This document shows positions 51,295 to 59,012 of a stretch of DNA of 64,000 nucleotides, in pieces (the stretch's first letter is position 1; each line of letters starts with the position of its first letter). Source of the stretch: Coriobacteriaceae bacterium (lineage in GTDB: Bacteria; Actinomycetota; Coriobacteriia; Coriobacteriales; Coriobacteriaceae). Both the position numbers and the translations under genes were made by a program. The notes beneath the pieces are model-generated. The model searched no databases, had not been told where the DNA came from, and saw nothing but the letters and a program-made list of their open reading frames with translations. The DNA lies in assembly GCA_902835305.1 (NCBI GenBank), contig CADFMD010000001.1, forward strand, positions 186,001 to 250,000. Direction: 5' to 3'.

Positions 51295-51482
51295 TAAGAA
51301 TTGTTTTAACGGCTTTGGTTTCCTTTGGGGATCAGAGCTGTTTTCGTTTACGCGCCGGGCGACGGGAATCGAACCCGCCAGGGTGCGGAGCTGAGAAAAT
51401 GCGTGAGCATTTTCCAGCGCAGCACGCAAGGGCCGAAGGCCCGCAGCGAAGCAAATCCTTGGACTTCCCGTCGCCCGCTCCA
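51277..51482. repeat. tRNA-Gly 3'-end duplication (attachment-site remnant)
   Basis: The 18-nt TTCCCGTCGCCCGCTCCA of the tRNA (51277-51294) recurs exactly at 51465-51482. An inverted exact copy of 22 nt of the T arm lies at 51357-51378. The 170 nt between hold no gene. This pattern is expected after an integrative element at this tRNA was lost or shrunk. Confidence 0.65.
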
Positions 51483-51602
51483 AGCTATATAATCGCAGGC
51501 CAATATGCTAATTTGGCTCGCGTTTATTTTTATACCGTCCGACCTCGCAGGGCAAATGAACCAGGAGCGTTTGTCCCGAATCGTAAGAAAGAAGTGATTT
51601 CC

Positions 51603-52439
51603 ATGGCACAGAGTAAGGCAGAATACCCCACCTCCGATTGCCTGGCGCCCGCCGCGATCGAGGCGAAGACCGAGGCCGCAGGCGTTACCAAGGCCAACCT
51701 GCCGGTCTCGAAGGCCTTTTTGCTCGCCATGTTCGCCGGCGCGTTCATCGCCTTCGGCGGCCTGTTCTTCACGGTCTTTCTGAGCGATCCCACGCTTTGC
51801 TGGGGCGCCCAGCGCTTCGTGGGCGGTCTTGCTTTTTGCCTGGGACTGGTGCTCGTGCTCATTTGCGGCGCGGAACTGTTTACCGGCAACTCGCTTATGG
51901 TCTGCGCGCTTAAGAGCAAAAAGATCACGCTCGTCCAGATGCTCAAGGCTTGGGCTATTGTGTGGATCGGCAACTTTGCTGGCGCCCTGTTCGTTGTCTT
52001 TTTGATTTACATGGCAGCCATTTACAAACTCAACGGCGAGGCCGTCGCCAACACCATGGTGAGTGTCGCCGCCGGTAAGGTTACGATCGGCGCCGTCACC
52101 ATCTTCTTCCGCGGCATTCTGTGCAACATCTTTGTGTGCCTGGCCGTATGGATCGGTACCGCCGGCAAGACCGTGGTCGATAAGGTCGTGGGCATTCTGC
52201 TGCCCATTGCCGCCTTTGTGGCCTGCGGTTTTGAGCACTGCGTTGCCAACATGTACTTTTTGCCTATGGGCATTTTGATGCACTCCTGCGGCTATGGAGC
52301 CGATGTCGCTGGCGCCGATGCCCTCAACGCTGCCGGGTTGGCGCTCAACCTTACGGTCGCCACGCTGGGCAATATCGTGGGTGGCGCCCTGATCGTGGCG
52401 CTGGGCTACTGGTTTATCTACGCCAACAGGGAGGCCTAA
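51603..52439 (+). CDS. Formate/nitrite transporter (FocA family)
   Basis: A 278-aa pentameric channel-type protein with six hydrophobic helices. Motifs are FLLAMFAGAFIAFGGLFFTV, RFVGGLAFCLGLVLVLICGAELFTGN, the conserved GNFAGALFV and GFEHCVANMYFLPMGI, the last with the gating His. Formate or nitrite is the likely substrate. Since it lies beside selenium genes, a formate role is attractive (formate dehydrogenase is often a selenoprotein), but no fdh gene is present in this window. Confidence 0.9.
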   Translation: MAQSKAEYPTSDCLAPAAIEAKTEAAGVTKANLPVSKAFLLAMFAGAFIAFGGLFFTVFLSDPTLCWGAQRFVGGLAFCLGLVLVLICGAELFTGNSLMVCALKSKKITLVQMLKAWAIVWIGNFAGALFVVFLIYMAAIYKLNGEAVANTMVSVAAGKVTIGAVTIFFRGILCNIFVCLAVWIGTAGKTVVDKVVGILLPIAAFVACGFEHCVANMYFLPMGILMHSCGYGADVAGADALNAAGLALNLTVATLGNIVGGALIVALGYWFIYANREA

Positions 52440-52460
52440 GGACCCAAGCCATAACCGACC

Positions 52461-52545
52461 AAAGAGGGACAGGTTTATTTGGCAGGTTTTGGACGAGGCG
52501 CTTCGACGTCTTGTCACGAGCTGCCATAATGGACCTGTCCCTTTT
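52461..52545. repeat. GGGACAGG hairpin between focA-type gene and selA
   Basis: Imperfect arms of about 25 nt (52461-52485 and 52521-52545) share GGGACAGGT at one end and GGCAG at the other. Confidence 0.6.
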
Positions 52546-52623
52546 GCGTGCGCGCCGGTATTTTTTTGCCCGATGACGATCGCGGGGGACCAGCTTTTTA
52601 TTGAACATGTCGAAAGGCTTTTC

Positions 52624-54081
52624 ATGAGCGACTGCGAATCCATGTCTGCCGAGGTGCGCGGCCGCCTGCGTTCCATTCCCGCCGTTCACGAGTTGCTTGC
52701 CGAGTGGCCGGTCATGAAGGCTGCTGGCGATGCAGGCGACACGATGGTACGCGAGGCGATTGACGCCGAGCTCGATGCCGAGCGCGCGGCGATTCGCTCC
52801 GGCGCCCCTGCAAGGAACAAGCGCGAGCTCGCCTTGGCAATTGAGCAGCGGACCCATCGCCTGTCGCTGCCGACCCTGCGCCCTGCCGTCAACGCGACGG
52901 GCGTTGTGATTCACACCAATCTGGGCCGCGCTCCGCTCGCTCCCGCGGCGGTGCAGGCGGTGACCGATGTCGCCCGAGGCTACAGCACGCTTGAGTATGA
53001 CGTCTCAATCTGCGCTCGCGGGGGCCGCAAGGAGCATGCCGCACGCCTGCTGCGCACGCTCACGGGGGCGCAGGACGCCTTGGTTGTCAACAACAATGCC
53101 GCCGCGGTGCTGCTGGTGCTTGCCGCGCACGCGGCTGGCAAAGAGGTCATCGTGAGCCGCGGCGAGCTTGTCGAGGTGGGCGGCAGCTTCCGCATCCCCG
53201 ACATCATGGCGGCTTCGGGTGCCAAGCTTGTCGAGGTTGGCTCTACCAACCGCACACATCTGGACGATTATCGAAGCGCCATTACGCCCAACACGGCGAT
53301 GATCTTGAAAGTTCATCCTTCTAATTACCGTATCGAGGGCTTCCACGAGGAGGTTTCCGCGGCGGAGCTTTCCGCGCTGGCGCATGAGCACGGGCTGTTG
53401 CTGTACGAGGATCAGGGCTCGGGCGCTTTGCTTGCAGACGGGGTGCTCGCCGATGCGGGGGAGAAGCCCGTGTCCGCCTCGCTTTGCGCTGGCGTTGACG
53501 TCGTCTCGTGCTCGGGTGACAAGCTGCTCGGCGCCTCGCAGGCAGGCATTATTCTCGGCAGCGCCCAGGCAATCGCCGCCTGTGCCTCGCATCCTCTTAT
53601 GCGCGCGCTTCGCCCTGGCAAGCTCACGCTTGCGGCGCTCGAGGCCACTTTGCGACTGTATGTGACCGGTCCCGATGCGGCGCATCGGGAGATCCCGGTA
53701 CTCAACATGCTTTCCGGCGCGCCGGCTCCGCTCGAGCGCCAGGCCAAGCGCCTGCTCGACCGCATGCTGCGCAAGCTTCGCGAGGCTCAGTGCGAGGAGG
53801 CCGTGGAGCTGCAGGTTGTCGAGGGCGCCTCTACTCCCGGCGGCGGTTCGCTGCCGACCGTCGAGCTCCCAACTTTTTGCGTTGCCGTTTGCCCCGTCGA
53901 TGGGCGCCTGTCCGCCGATGGCCTAAAGCGCGCTATGGTACAGGAGCCCGATACGCCGGTCGTGACGCGCGTGCAGCATGGCCAGGTACTTTTTGACGTT
54001 CGCACGCTTTTGCACGATACCGACCTTGATCTGTGCGCGTCCGCGTTGGCCGATGCCGTGCGGGCGGGTTTGCATCGATGA
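52624..54081 (+). CDS. selA: L-seryl-tRNA(Sec) selenium transferase
   Basis: SelA converts Ser-tRNA(Sec) to Sec-tRNA(Sec) using selenophosphate and PLP. The protein is 485 aa. ATG 52624 follows CGAAAGG; longer frames upstream cross a hairpin. Motifs are RPAVNATGVVIHTNLGRAPL, LVVNNNAAAVLLVLAAHAAG, RGELVEVGGSFRIPDIM, LYEDQGSGALL and the PLP Lys in VDVVSCSGDKLLGASQAGII. It overlaps selB by four bases, so the two are translated together. Confidence 0.96.
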   Translation: MSDCESMSAEVRGRLRSIPAVHELLAEWPVMKAAGDAGDTMVREAIDAELDAERAAIRSGAPARNKRELALAIEQRTHRLSLPTLRPAVNATGVVIHTNLGRAPLAPAAVQAVTDVARGYSTLEYDVSICARGGRKEHAARLLRTLTGAQDALVVNNNAAAVLLVLAAHAAGKEVIVSRGELVEVGGSFRIPDIMAASGAKLVEVGSTNRTHLDDYRSAITPNTAMILKVHPSNYRIEGFHEEVSAAELSALAHEHGLLLYEDQGSGALLADGVLADAGEKPVSASLCAGVDVVSCSGDKLLGASQAGIILGSAQAIAACASHPLMRALRPGKLTLAALEATLRLYVTGPDAAHREIPVLNMLSGAPAPLERQAKRLLDRMLRKLREAQCEEAVELQVVEGASTPGGGSLPTVELPTFCVAVCPVDGRLSADGLKRAMVQEPDTPVVTRVQHGQVLFDVRTLLHDTDLDLCASALADAVRAGLHR

Positions 54082-56048
54082 GTGCGCGCGAGTTTGTTGA
54101 ATGTCCCGTTGTCGTTGGAACAGCAGGACACGTCGACCACGGAAAGTCGGCCCTTATCGAGGCGCTGACCGGCAAAAATCCCGACCGTCTGGAGGTCGAG
54201 CGACGCCGAGGCATGACTACGGAGCTCGGCTTTGGCGAGCTCGAGCTTCCCAGCGGCAAGCTTGTCGGCCTGGTCGACGTGCCCGGGCATGCGCACTACC
54301 TGCGCGCGATGGTACAGGGTGCCACCGGCGTGGACGTTGCGTTGCTGGTGGTTTCTGCCGTCGAGGGCGTGATGCCGCAGACGCGAGAGCACGTGTACGT
54401 GTTGGAGCTGTTGGGCGTGAGGCACCTCGTGGTGGCGCTCACGATGCGCGATCTGGCCGATGACGAGACGGCGGAGCTCGCCGAGCTCGACGTGATGGAC
54501 TTCCTCGGCGATACCGTCTTTGCCGATGCGCCCGTGGTGCCTGTTTCCTCGCGCACGGGCGTGGGCATCGAGGACGTTCGCCTTGCCCTCGATGCCGCCA
54601 TCGACTCTTTCCTGGCCGATGCCGCATCCCGCCCGGTGCGCCCCGGTCTGGCCCCGCGCCTGCCCATCGACCGCTGCTTCACCATCAAGGGATCCGGGAC
54701 GGTCGTCACGGGCACGCTTCACGATGCCCCCGTAGCGGTGGGCGACGAGCTCGTCTCATGTCCCGCGGGCGTGCGCTGCCGCGTGCGCGCGATTCAGGTG
54801 CATGGTGATACTCCTCGGGCGTTGCCCGGACAGCGCGCGGCGCTCAACATCGTGGGCGACGGTGCGGGCGACCTTCCGCGTGGCGAGGTCCTCTGCGGGT
54901 CTGGTGCCGAGGGCTCGACGCTCAGGCTCATCGCCCGCTTCACGTATCTGGGGCGCGAGGGCACCAAGCCCGCGCCCTTCGAGTCCGGTACGCGCGTTCA
55001 TGTGATGGTGGGCACGGCGGAGGTCCTCGGCCGAATCATGCTCATGGAGGGTGAGGGACACATTGAGGCTGGCGAGACCCGCATCGTGCAGGTCCGTCTG
55101 GAGGAGCGCCTTCCCGTGCGATCGGGCGACGGCCTCATTGTGCTCGCGTTCTCGCCGGTGGTGCTTATCGGCGGCGGTCGTGTTCTTCTTTCGCGGTGTC
55201 GCCGCTCGCGCGTCCTCTCCGCGGGCGAGTGCGCGCTGCTCGGGGCCCTGGATGCCGACGACCGCGCCGCCGCCGTTGCCGCATGGTTGGGGCTGCAGCG
55301 CCTGCCCGTGCCTGCCGCGGCCGCAGTCCGTGCTCTCGATCTTTCGGGTGCCGAGGCGGCTGCGCTCCTGCACGGGGCGGTTTCCTCGGGTGACGCCGTG
55401 GCGCTTCGTGCCGAGCGCTCGACCGAGGAGCTCTATGCCGCCCCCGCTGTGCTCGATGCCGCCCTCGCCACGCTCTCCGTCGCGCTGGCCGCCATGCACG
55501 GGGCCGCGCCCAAGCAGACGGGTTTCACGCCGGGCGAGGTCGCGCATGCCGCCTGGCCGACAGCGGGCGAAGACATCGCGTCCGCGCTCGTTCTCGAGGG
55601 CTGTGCGCGCGGCGTGTGCACCGTCGACGGTGCCGAGGTGTTCGACCCGCACTCTGCCGCTGCGGCGATACGTGTGGTGCGCGAGGCGAGCCAGCGCATC
55701 GTGGCCGCCCTCGACGAGGCGGGTCTCGGTGCGGCGACGCTGACCGAGGTGGGTGAGCGTCTGCAGCTCGATCGCGACACCATGACGCGTGCCCTGCGCG
55801 AGCTTTCGCTCAACCGCGCGATCGTTAAGATCGAACGCGACGTTGCCTTGTCTGCCGCCGCCGAGGCCCATGCGCGTGAGGTCGTCGCCGCGGCTATCGA
55901 GGCCGACGGCGGCGCTGCCACGACGAGCGTGCTGCGCGAGGCCCTAGGCGTGTCACGCAAGCGCGCCATTAGCATCCTGGAACACCTGGATGCGATGCGT
56001 TTTACGACGTTCGACAAAGAGGCCGGCGGCCTCAGATCCCTGCGCTAG
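54078..56048 (+). CDS. selB: Selenocysteine-specific elongation factor
   Basis: SelB brings Sec-tRNA to UGA codons marked by a SECIS. The protein is 656 aa. The GTPase domain (about 1-180) has VVVGTAGHVDHGKSALIEALTG (G1), GMTTELGFGELEL (G2), VDVPGHAHYLRAM (G3) and LTMRDLADD in place of the NKxD motif G4, so guanine recognition deviates from consensus. Beta-barrel domains follow to about 360, then winged-helix repeats (about 440-656) that bind the SECIS hairpin, ending with AAAIEADGGAATTSVLREAL and SRKRAISILEHLDAMRFT. selC lies downstream. Confidence 0.95.
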   Translation: MSAREFVECPVVVGTAGHVDHGKSALIEALTGKNPDRLEVERRRGMTTELGFGELELPSGKLVGLVDVPGHAHYLRAMVQGATGVDVALLVVSAVEGVMPQTREHVYVLELLGVRHLVVALTMRDLADDETAELAELDVMDFLGDTVFADAPVVPVSSRTGVGIEDVRLALDAAIDSFLADAASRPVRPGLAPRLPIDRCFTIKGSGTVVTGTLHDAPVAVGDELVSCPAGVRCRVRAIQVHGDTPRALPGQRAALNIVGDGAGDLPRGEVLCGSGAEGSTLRLIARFTYLGREGTKPAPFESGTRVHVMVGTAEVLGRIMLMEGEGHIEAGETRIVQVRLEERLPVRSGDGLIVLAFSPVVLIGGGRVLLSRCRRSRVLSAGECALLGALDADDRAAAVAAWLGLQRLPVPAAAAVRALDLSGAEAAALLHGAVSSGDAVALRAERSTEELYAAPAVLDAALATLSVALAAMHGAAPKQTGFTPGEVAHAAWPTAGEDIASALVLEGCARGVCTVDGAEVFDPHSAAAAIRVVREASQRIVAALDEAGLGAATLTEVGERLQLDRDTMTRALRELSLNRAIVKIERDVALSAAAEAHAREVVAAAIEADGGAATTSVLREALGVSRKRAISILEHLDAMRFTTFDKEAGGLRSLR

Positions 56049-56065
56049 GGCTCCGAATCGCCGTT

Positions 56066-56227
56066 CGCCACAAAACCGGCCTATCTACTACGTTTAAGTG
56101 ACTACCCTCGACCATTTCAAAAACCGCAAAAACAAAACCGCAGGTAGATGACTTGCCGATGTTACGAAAAAGTGGGTATGGCTAACCCTTGCTGGTTAAA
56201 CGTAGTAGATGGGCCGTTTTCGTGGCG
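56066..56227. repeat. 162-nt element with 32-nt inverted ends between selB and selC
   Basis: Arms 56066-56097 and 56196-56227 match at 29 of 32 positions when one is inverted (core CATCTACTACGTTTAA on the minus side, with three differences). The 98-nt interior holds poly-A-rich sequence and no ORF. It looks like a miniature inverted-repeat element. Confidence 0.65.
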
Positions 56228-56262
56228 CGACACTGCGCGTTTGGTAAAATACCGCCACGTTT

Positions 56263-56359
56263 GGGAACGGATGGGCTCCGGTGGGCCCCGCGGTCCTCAA
56301 AACCGTTGTGAGGCGTGCAAAACGTCTTGGATGTGTTCGATTCACATACGTTCCCGCCA
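56263..56359 (+). tRNA. selC: tRNA-Sec (anticodon TCA)
   Basis: A 97-nt tRNA with acceptor GGGAACG/CGTTCCC and encoded GCCA end. The anticodon loop CCTCAAA gives TCA, the long D arm is GGGCTCCGGTGGGCCC, and the large variable arm pairs AGGCG with CGTCTT. The T loop is GTGTTCGATTCACAT. TAAAAT at 56245-56250 is a plausible -10 box. It follows selA-selB, so the full Sec decoding set is within 10 kb. Confidence 0.94.
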
Positions 56360-56372
56360 ACGCATCCTGCCA

Positions 56373-56407
56373 ACCACCACAAAGGTGCCTGTCCTCTTTG
56401 TGGTGGT
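56373..56407. repeat. GGACAGGCAC-loop hairpin, copy 2
   Basis: ACCACCACAAAG (56373-56384) pairs exactly with CTTTGTGGTGGT (56396-56407). Reverse-complemented it matches 8739-8771. It starts 13 nt after selC and may end its transcript. The following 200 nt to gdhA hold no gene. Confidence 0.75.
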
Positions 56408-56621
56408 ATGGACCATGTGGACGAAACAGCTTCGAAACACGCGATTTGTACGTCGGGTGCTCAAAAACGCTTCTACCTGCATCGTAATCAAAACGAAACA
56501 TCTGCTCGTCGGCTTATGCGAAATTTTCCCGCAACAGTGCGATATTATCCATAAACGATAAAGTTCGCGGCGCATGGGGTGCCGCGATCAACATTTTTCG
56601 TTTCCCATCATTGGAGGAAGC

Positions 56622-57977
56622 ATGAGCTACACGCAGAAAGTTCTCGACGAGCTCAAGGCCCGCTATCCCGAGCAGCCTGAGTTCATCCAGGCCGCGACCG
56701 AGATCCTCGGCACCATCCAGCCGGCGCTCGACGCCCATCCCGAGTACGAGGAGGCCGCCCTGCTTGAGCGCCTCGTCGAGCCCGAGCGCATCGTTATGTT
56801 CCGTGTCCCCTGGGTCGATGACCAGGGCAAGGTTCAGGTCAACCGCGGCTATCGTGTCGAGTTCAACTCTGCCATTGGACCCTACAAGGGCGGCCTGCGC
56901 TTTAACCCGACGGTCACCCTGGGCATGCTCAAGTTCCTGGGCCTGGAGCAGATCCTCAAGAACAGCCTGACCACCCTTCCCATGGGCGGCGGCAAGGGCG
57001 GCTCCGACTTTGACCCCAAGGGCAAGTCCAACAACGAGATCATGCACTTCTGCCAGTCCTTCATGACCGAACTCTATCGCCACATTGGCCCCAACACCGA
57101 CGTTCCCGCCGGCGACCTGGGCGTTGGTGGCCGCGAGGTTGCCTACCTGTTCGGTCAGTACAAGCGCCTGACCAACGAGTGGACCGGCGTCCTCACCGGC
57201 AAGGGCCTCTCCTTTGGAGGCTCGCTCGCCCGTACCGAGGCCACCGGCTACGGCCTGGTCTACTTTGTGGACGAGTACCTCAAGAGCCGCGGCGACTCCT
57301 TCGAGGGCAAGAACGTCGTCGTTCACGGTTCCGGCAACGTTGCTATCTATGCCGTCCAGAAGGTCTCCCAGCTCGGCGGCAAGGTGCTTGCCTGCTCCGA
57401 TACCCACGGCTGGGTCGAGGATCCCGACGGCATCGACTACTCCGTGCTCGAGCACGTCTACAACCAGAAGCGCTCCGGCCACGACAAGGGCGTCACGCTC
57501 GCCATGTACGTTGACGAGAAGCCCAACGCCGTGTGGCACGAGGGCGACGGCCGCGGCGTGTGGGAGCTGCCCTGCGACATCGCGCTGCCCTGCGCTCGCG
57601 AGAACACGCTGCTGCTCGAGGACGCCCAGGCGCTCGTCGCCAACGGCTGCAAGGTGGTCGGCGAGGGCGCAAACATGCCCACGACCATCGAGGCCACGAC
57701 TTACTTCCAGGAGAACGGCGTCGCCTTTATGCCTGGTAAGGCTGCCAACGCCGGTGGCGTGCTCGTGTCCGGCCTGGAAATGAGCCAGAACGCCGAGCAC
57801 CTGTCCTGGACCTTCGAGGAGGTCGACGGCAAGCTCGAGCAGCTCATGCGCGGCATGTTCCACAACGTGGACGACACCGCCAAGGAGTACGGCGAGGAGG
57901 GCAACTTCGTCATGGGCGCCAACATCGCCGGCTTCCTGAAGGTCGCCGACGCCATGCTCGCCCAGGGCGTCTGCTAA
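56622..57977 (+). CDS. gdhA: Glutamate dehydrogenase (NADP-type, hexameric)
   Basis: GdhA interconverts 2-oxoglutarate plus ammonia with glutamate. The protein is 451 aa, and ATG 56622 follows GGAGGAA. The substrate region holds GPYKGGLRFNPTVTLGMLKF and PMGGGKGGSDFDPKGKSNNE with the catalytic Lys. The nucleotide domain has NVVVHGSGNVAIYAVQKVSQ, and later CARENTLLLEDAQALVANGC and GEGANMPTT. Length and motifs fit the NADP-dependent biosynthetic form. A terminator follows. Confidence 0.96.
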   Translation: MSYTQKVLDELKARYPEQPEFIQAATEILGTIQPALDAHPEYEEAALLERLVEPERIVMFRVPWVDDQGKVQVNRGYRVEFNSAIGPYKGGLRFNPTVTLGMLKFLGLEQILKNSLTTLPMGGGKGGSDFDPKGKSNNEIMHFCQSFMTELYRHIGPNTDVPAGDLGVGGREVAYLFGQYKRLTNEWTGVLTGKGLSFGGSLARTEATGYGLVYFVDEYLKSRGDSFEGKNVVVHGSGNVAIYAVQKVSQLGGKVLACSDTHGWVEDPDGIDYSVLEHVYNQKRSGHDKGVTLAMYVDEKPNAVWHEGDGRGVWELPCDIALPCARENTLLLEDAQALVANGCKVVGEGANMPTTIEATTYFQENGVAFMPGKAANAGGVLVSGLEMSQNAEHLSWTFEEVDGKLEQLMRGMFHNVDDTAKEYGEEGNFVMGANIAGFLKVADAMLAQGVC

Positions 57978-58002
57978 ATCCAGCTCGACATAGCAACTGA
58001 TG

Positions 58003-58035
58003 AGGCTCCCAGCATTTGTGCCGGGAGCCTTTTTC
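58003..58035 (+). terminator. Intrinsic terminator after gdhA
   Basis: AGGCTCCC pairs with GGGAGCCT around a 12-nt loop, then TTTTTC. Confidence 0.85.
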
Positions 58036-58097
58036 TATGGTGGTGAGGGCCGTGCGCCCTCGTTTGGTACACTAGAGGACACTGGACAAGTGAAGAG

Positions 58098-59012
58098 ATG
58101 GGGGAGAACGTGCTCAAGTTCGGTACCTACGTCCGTGTTGGAAACGCGGCCGAAGCCTATGAGCTCTTGCAGAAAAACCGCAACAACAAGATTGTGGGCG
58201 GCGGCATCTGGATGCGCCTTGGTTCCCGTCGCGTGGCGACGGCGATTGACCTTTCGGCCTGCGGACTCGATCAGATCGAGGAGACCGAGACCGAGTTTCG
58301 CATCGGTGCCATGTGCACCCTGCGCCAGTTCGAGCGCCATGCCGAGCTCAACGCGCTCGTCAACAACGTATTTGAGTTTGCCGTTCACGACATCGTGGGC
58401 GTGCAGCTTCGCAATACCGCCACGGTGGGCGGCAGCATCTATGGCCGCTTTGGCTTCTCGGACGTTCTCTCGGCGTTCCTGGCGCTCGATTCGTATGTTG
58501 AGCTGACGGGCGCCGGCCGCGTGCCGCTCGCCGAGTTCGTCGACATGGGTTACGTGCGCGACGTGATCGAGCACGTCGTGGTCGTTAAACACGATTACCG
58601 TGCGAGCTACGAGGCCGTGCGCAAGGCCGCGACCGACTTCCCCTCGTTGAACGTCACCGCCGCCTGGTGGAACAACACTTGGCACGTCACCGTGGGCGCC
58701 CGCCCGCTGCGCGCGACCCTGCTGCAGGGCGTGGCGTGCGGCCTTACCAACGAGCAGCCTTCCGAGGACGAGCTTCGCGCCCTTGCTGCATCCGTGCGTG
58801 CCCTGAGCTACGGAACCAACCTGTGGGGCTCGGCCGACTACCGCCGTCGCATCTCTGCCCCGCTCGCCGTCCAGGCCGTGCGCCGCGCCGCCGGCATCGA
58901 GCTTTCGGCCGCGCTTGCCCGCGAGCTCGAGACCGTGCAGGTCCCTAAGTTTGCCACGGACGAGTATTCCTGCCGCCGCGTGCCCGGCGTCGATTCTAGC
59001 GAGGTGCGCTAA
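58098..59012 (+). CDS. Molybdenum hydroxylase FAD-binding subunit
   Basis: A 304-aa protein of the xanthine dehydrogenase medium-subunit family that passes electrons from Fe-S centres to FAD. The N-terminal FAD motif is YELLQKNRNNKIVGGGIW, the isoalloxazine motif is RNTATVGGSIYGRFGFSD (about residue 115), and a CO-dehydrogenase flavoprotein C-terminal domain follows. The start is ATG 58098; GTG 58110, behind GGGGGAG, is an alternative. Its stop overlaps the start of the large fused subunit, so the two form one operon. Confidence 0.85.
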   Translation: MGENVLKFGTYVRVGNAAEAYELLQKNRNNKIVGGGIWMRLGSRRVATAIDLSACGLDQIEETETEFRIGAMCTLRQFERHAELNALVNNVFEFAVHDIVGVQLRNTATVGGSIYGRFGFSDVLSAFLALDSYVELTGAGRVPLAEFVDMGYVRDVIEHVVVVKHDYRASYEAVRKAATDFPSLNVTAAWWNNTWHVTVGARPLRATLLQGVACGLTNEQPSEDELRALAASVRALSYGTNLWGSADYRRRISAPLAVQAVRRAAGIELSAALARELETVQVPKFATDEYSCRRVPGVDSSEVR

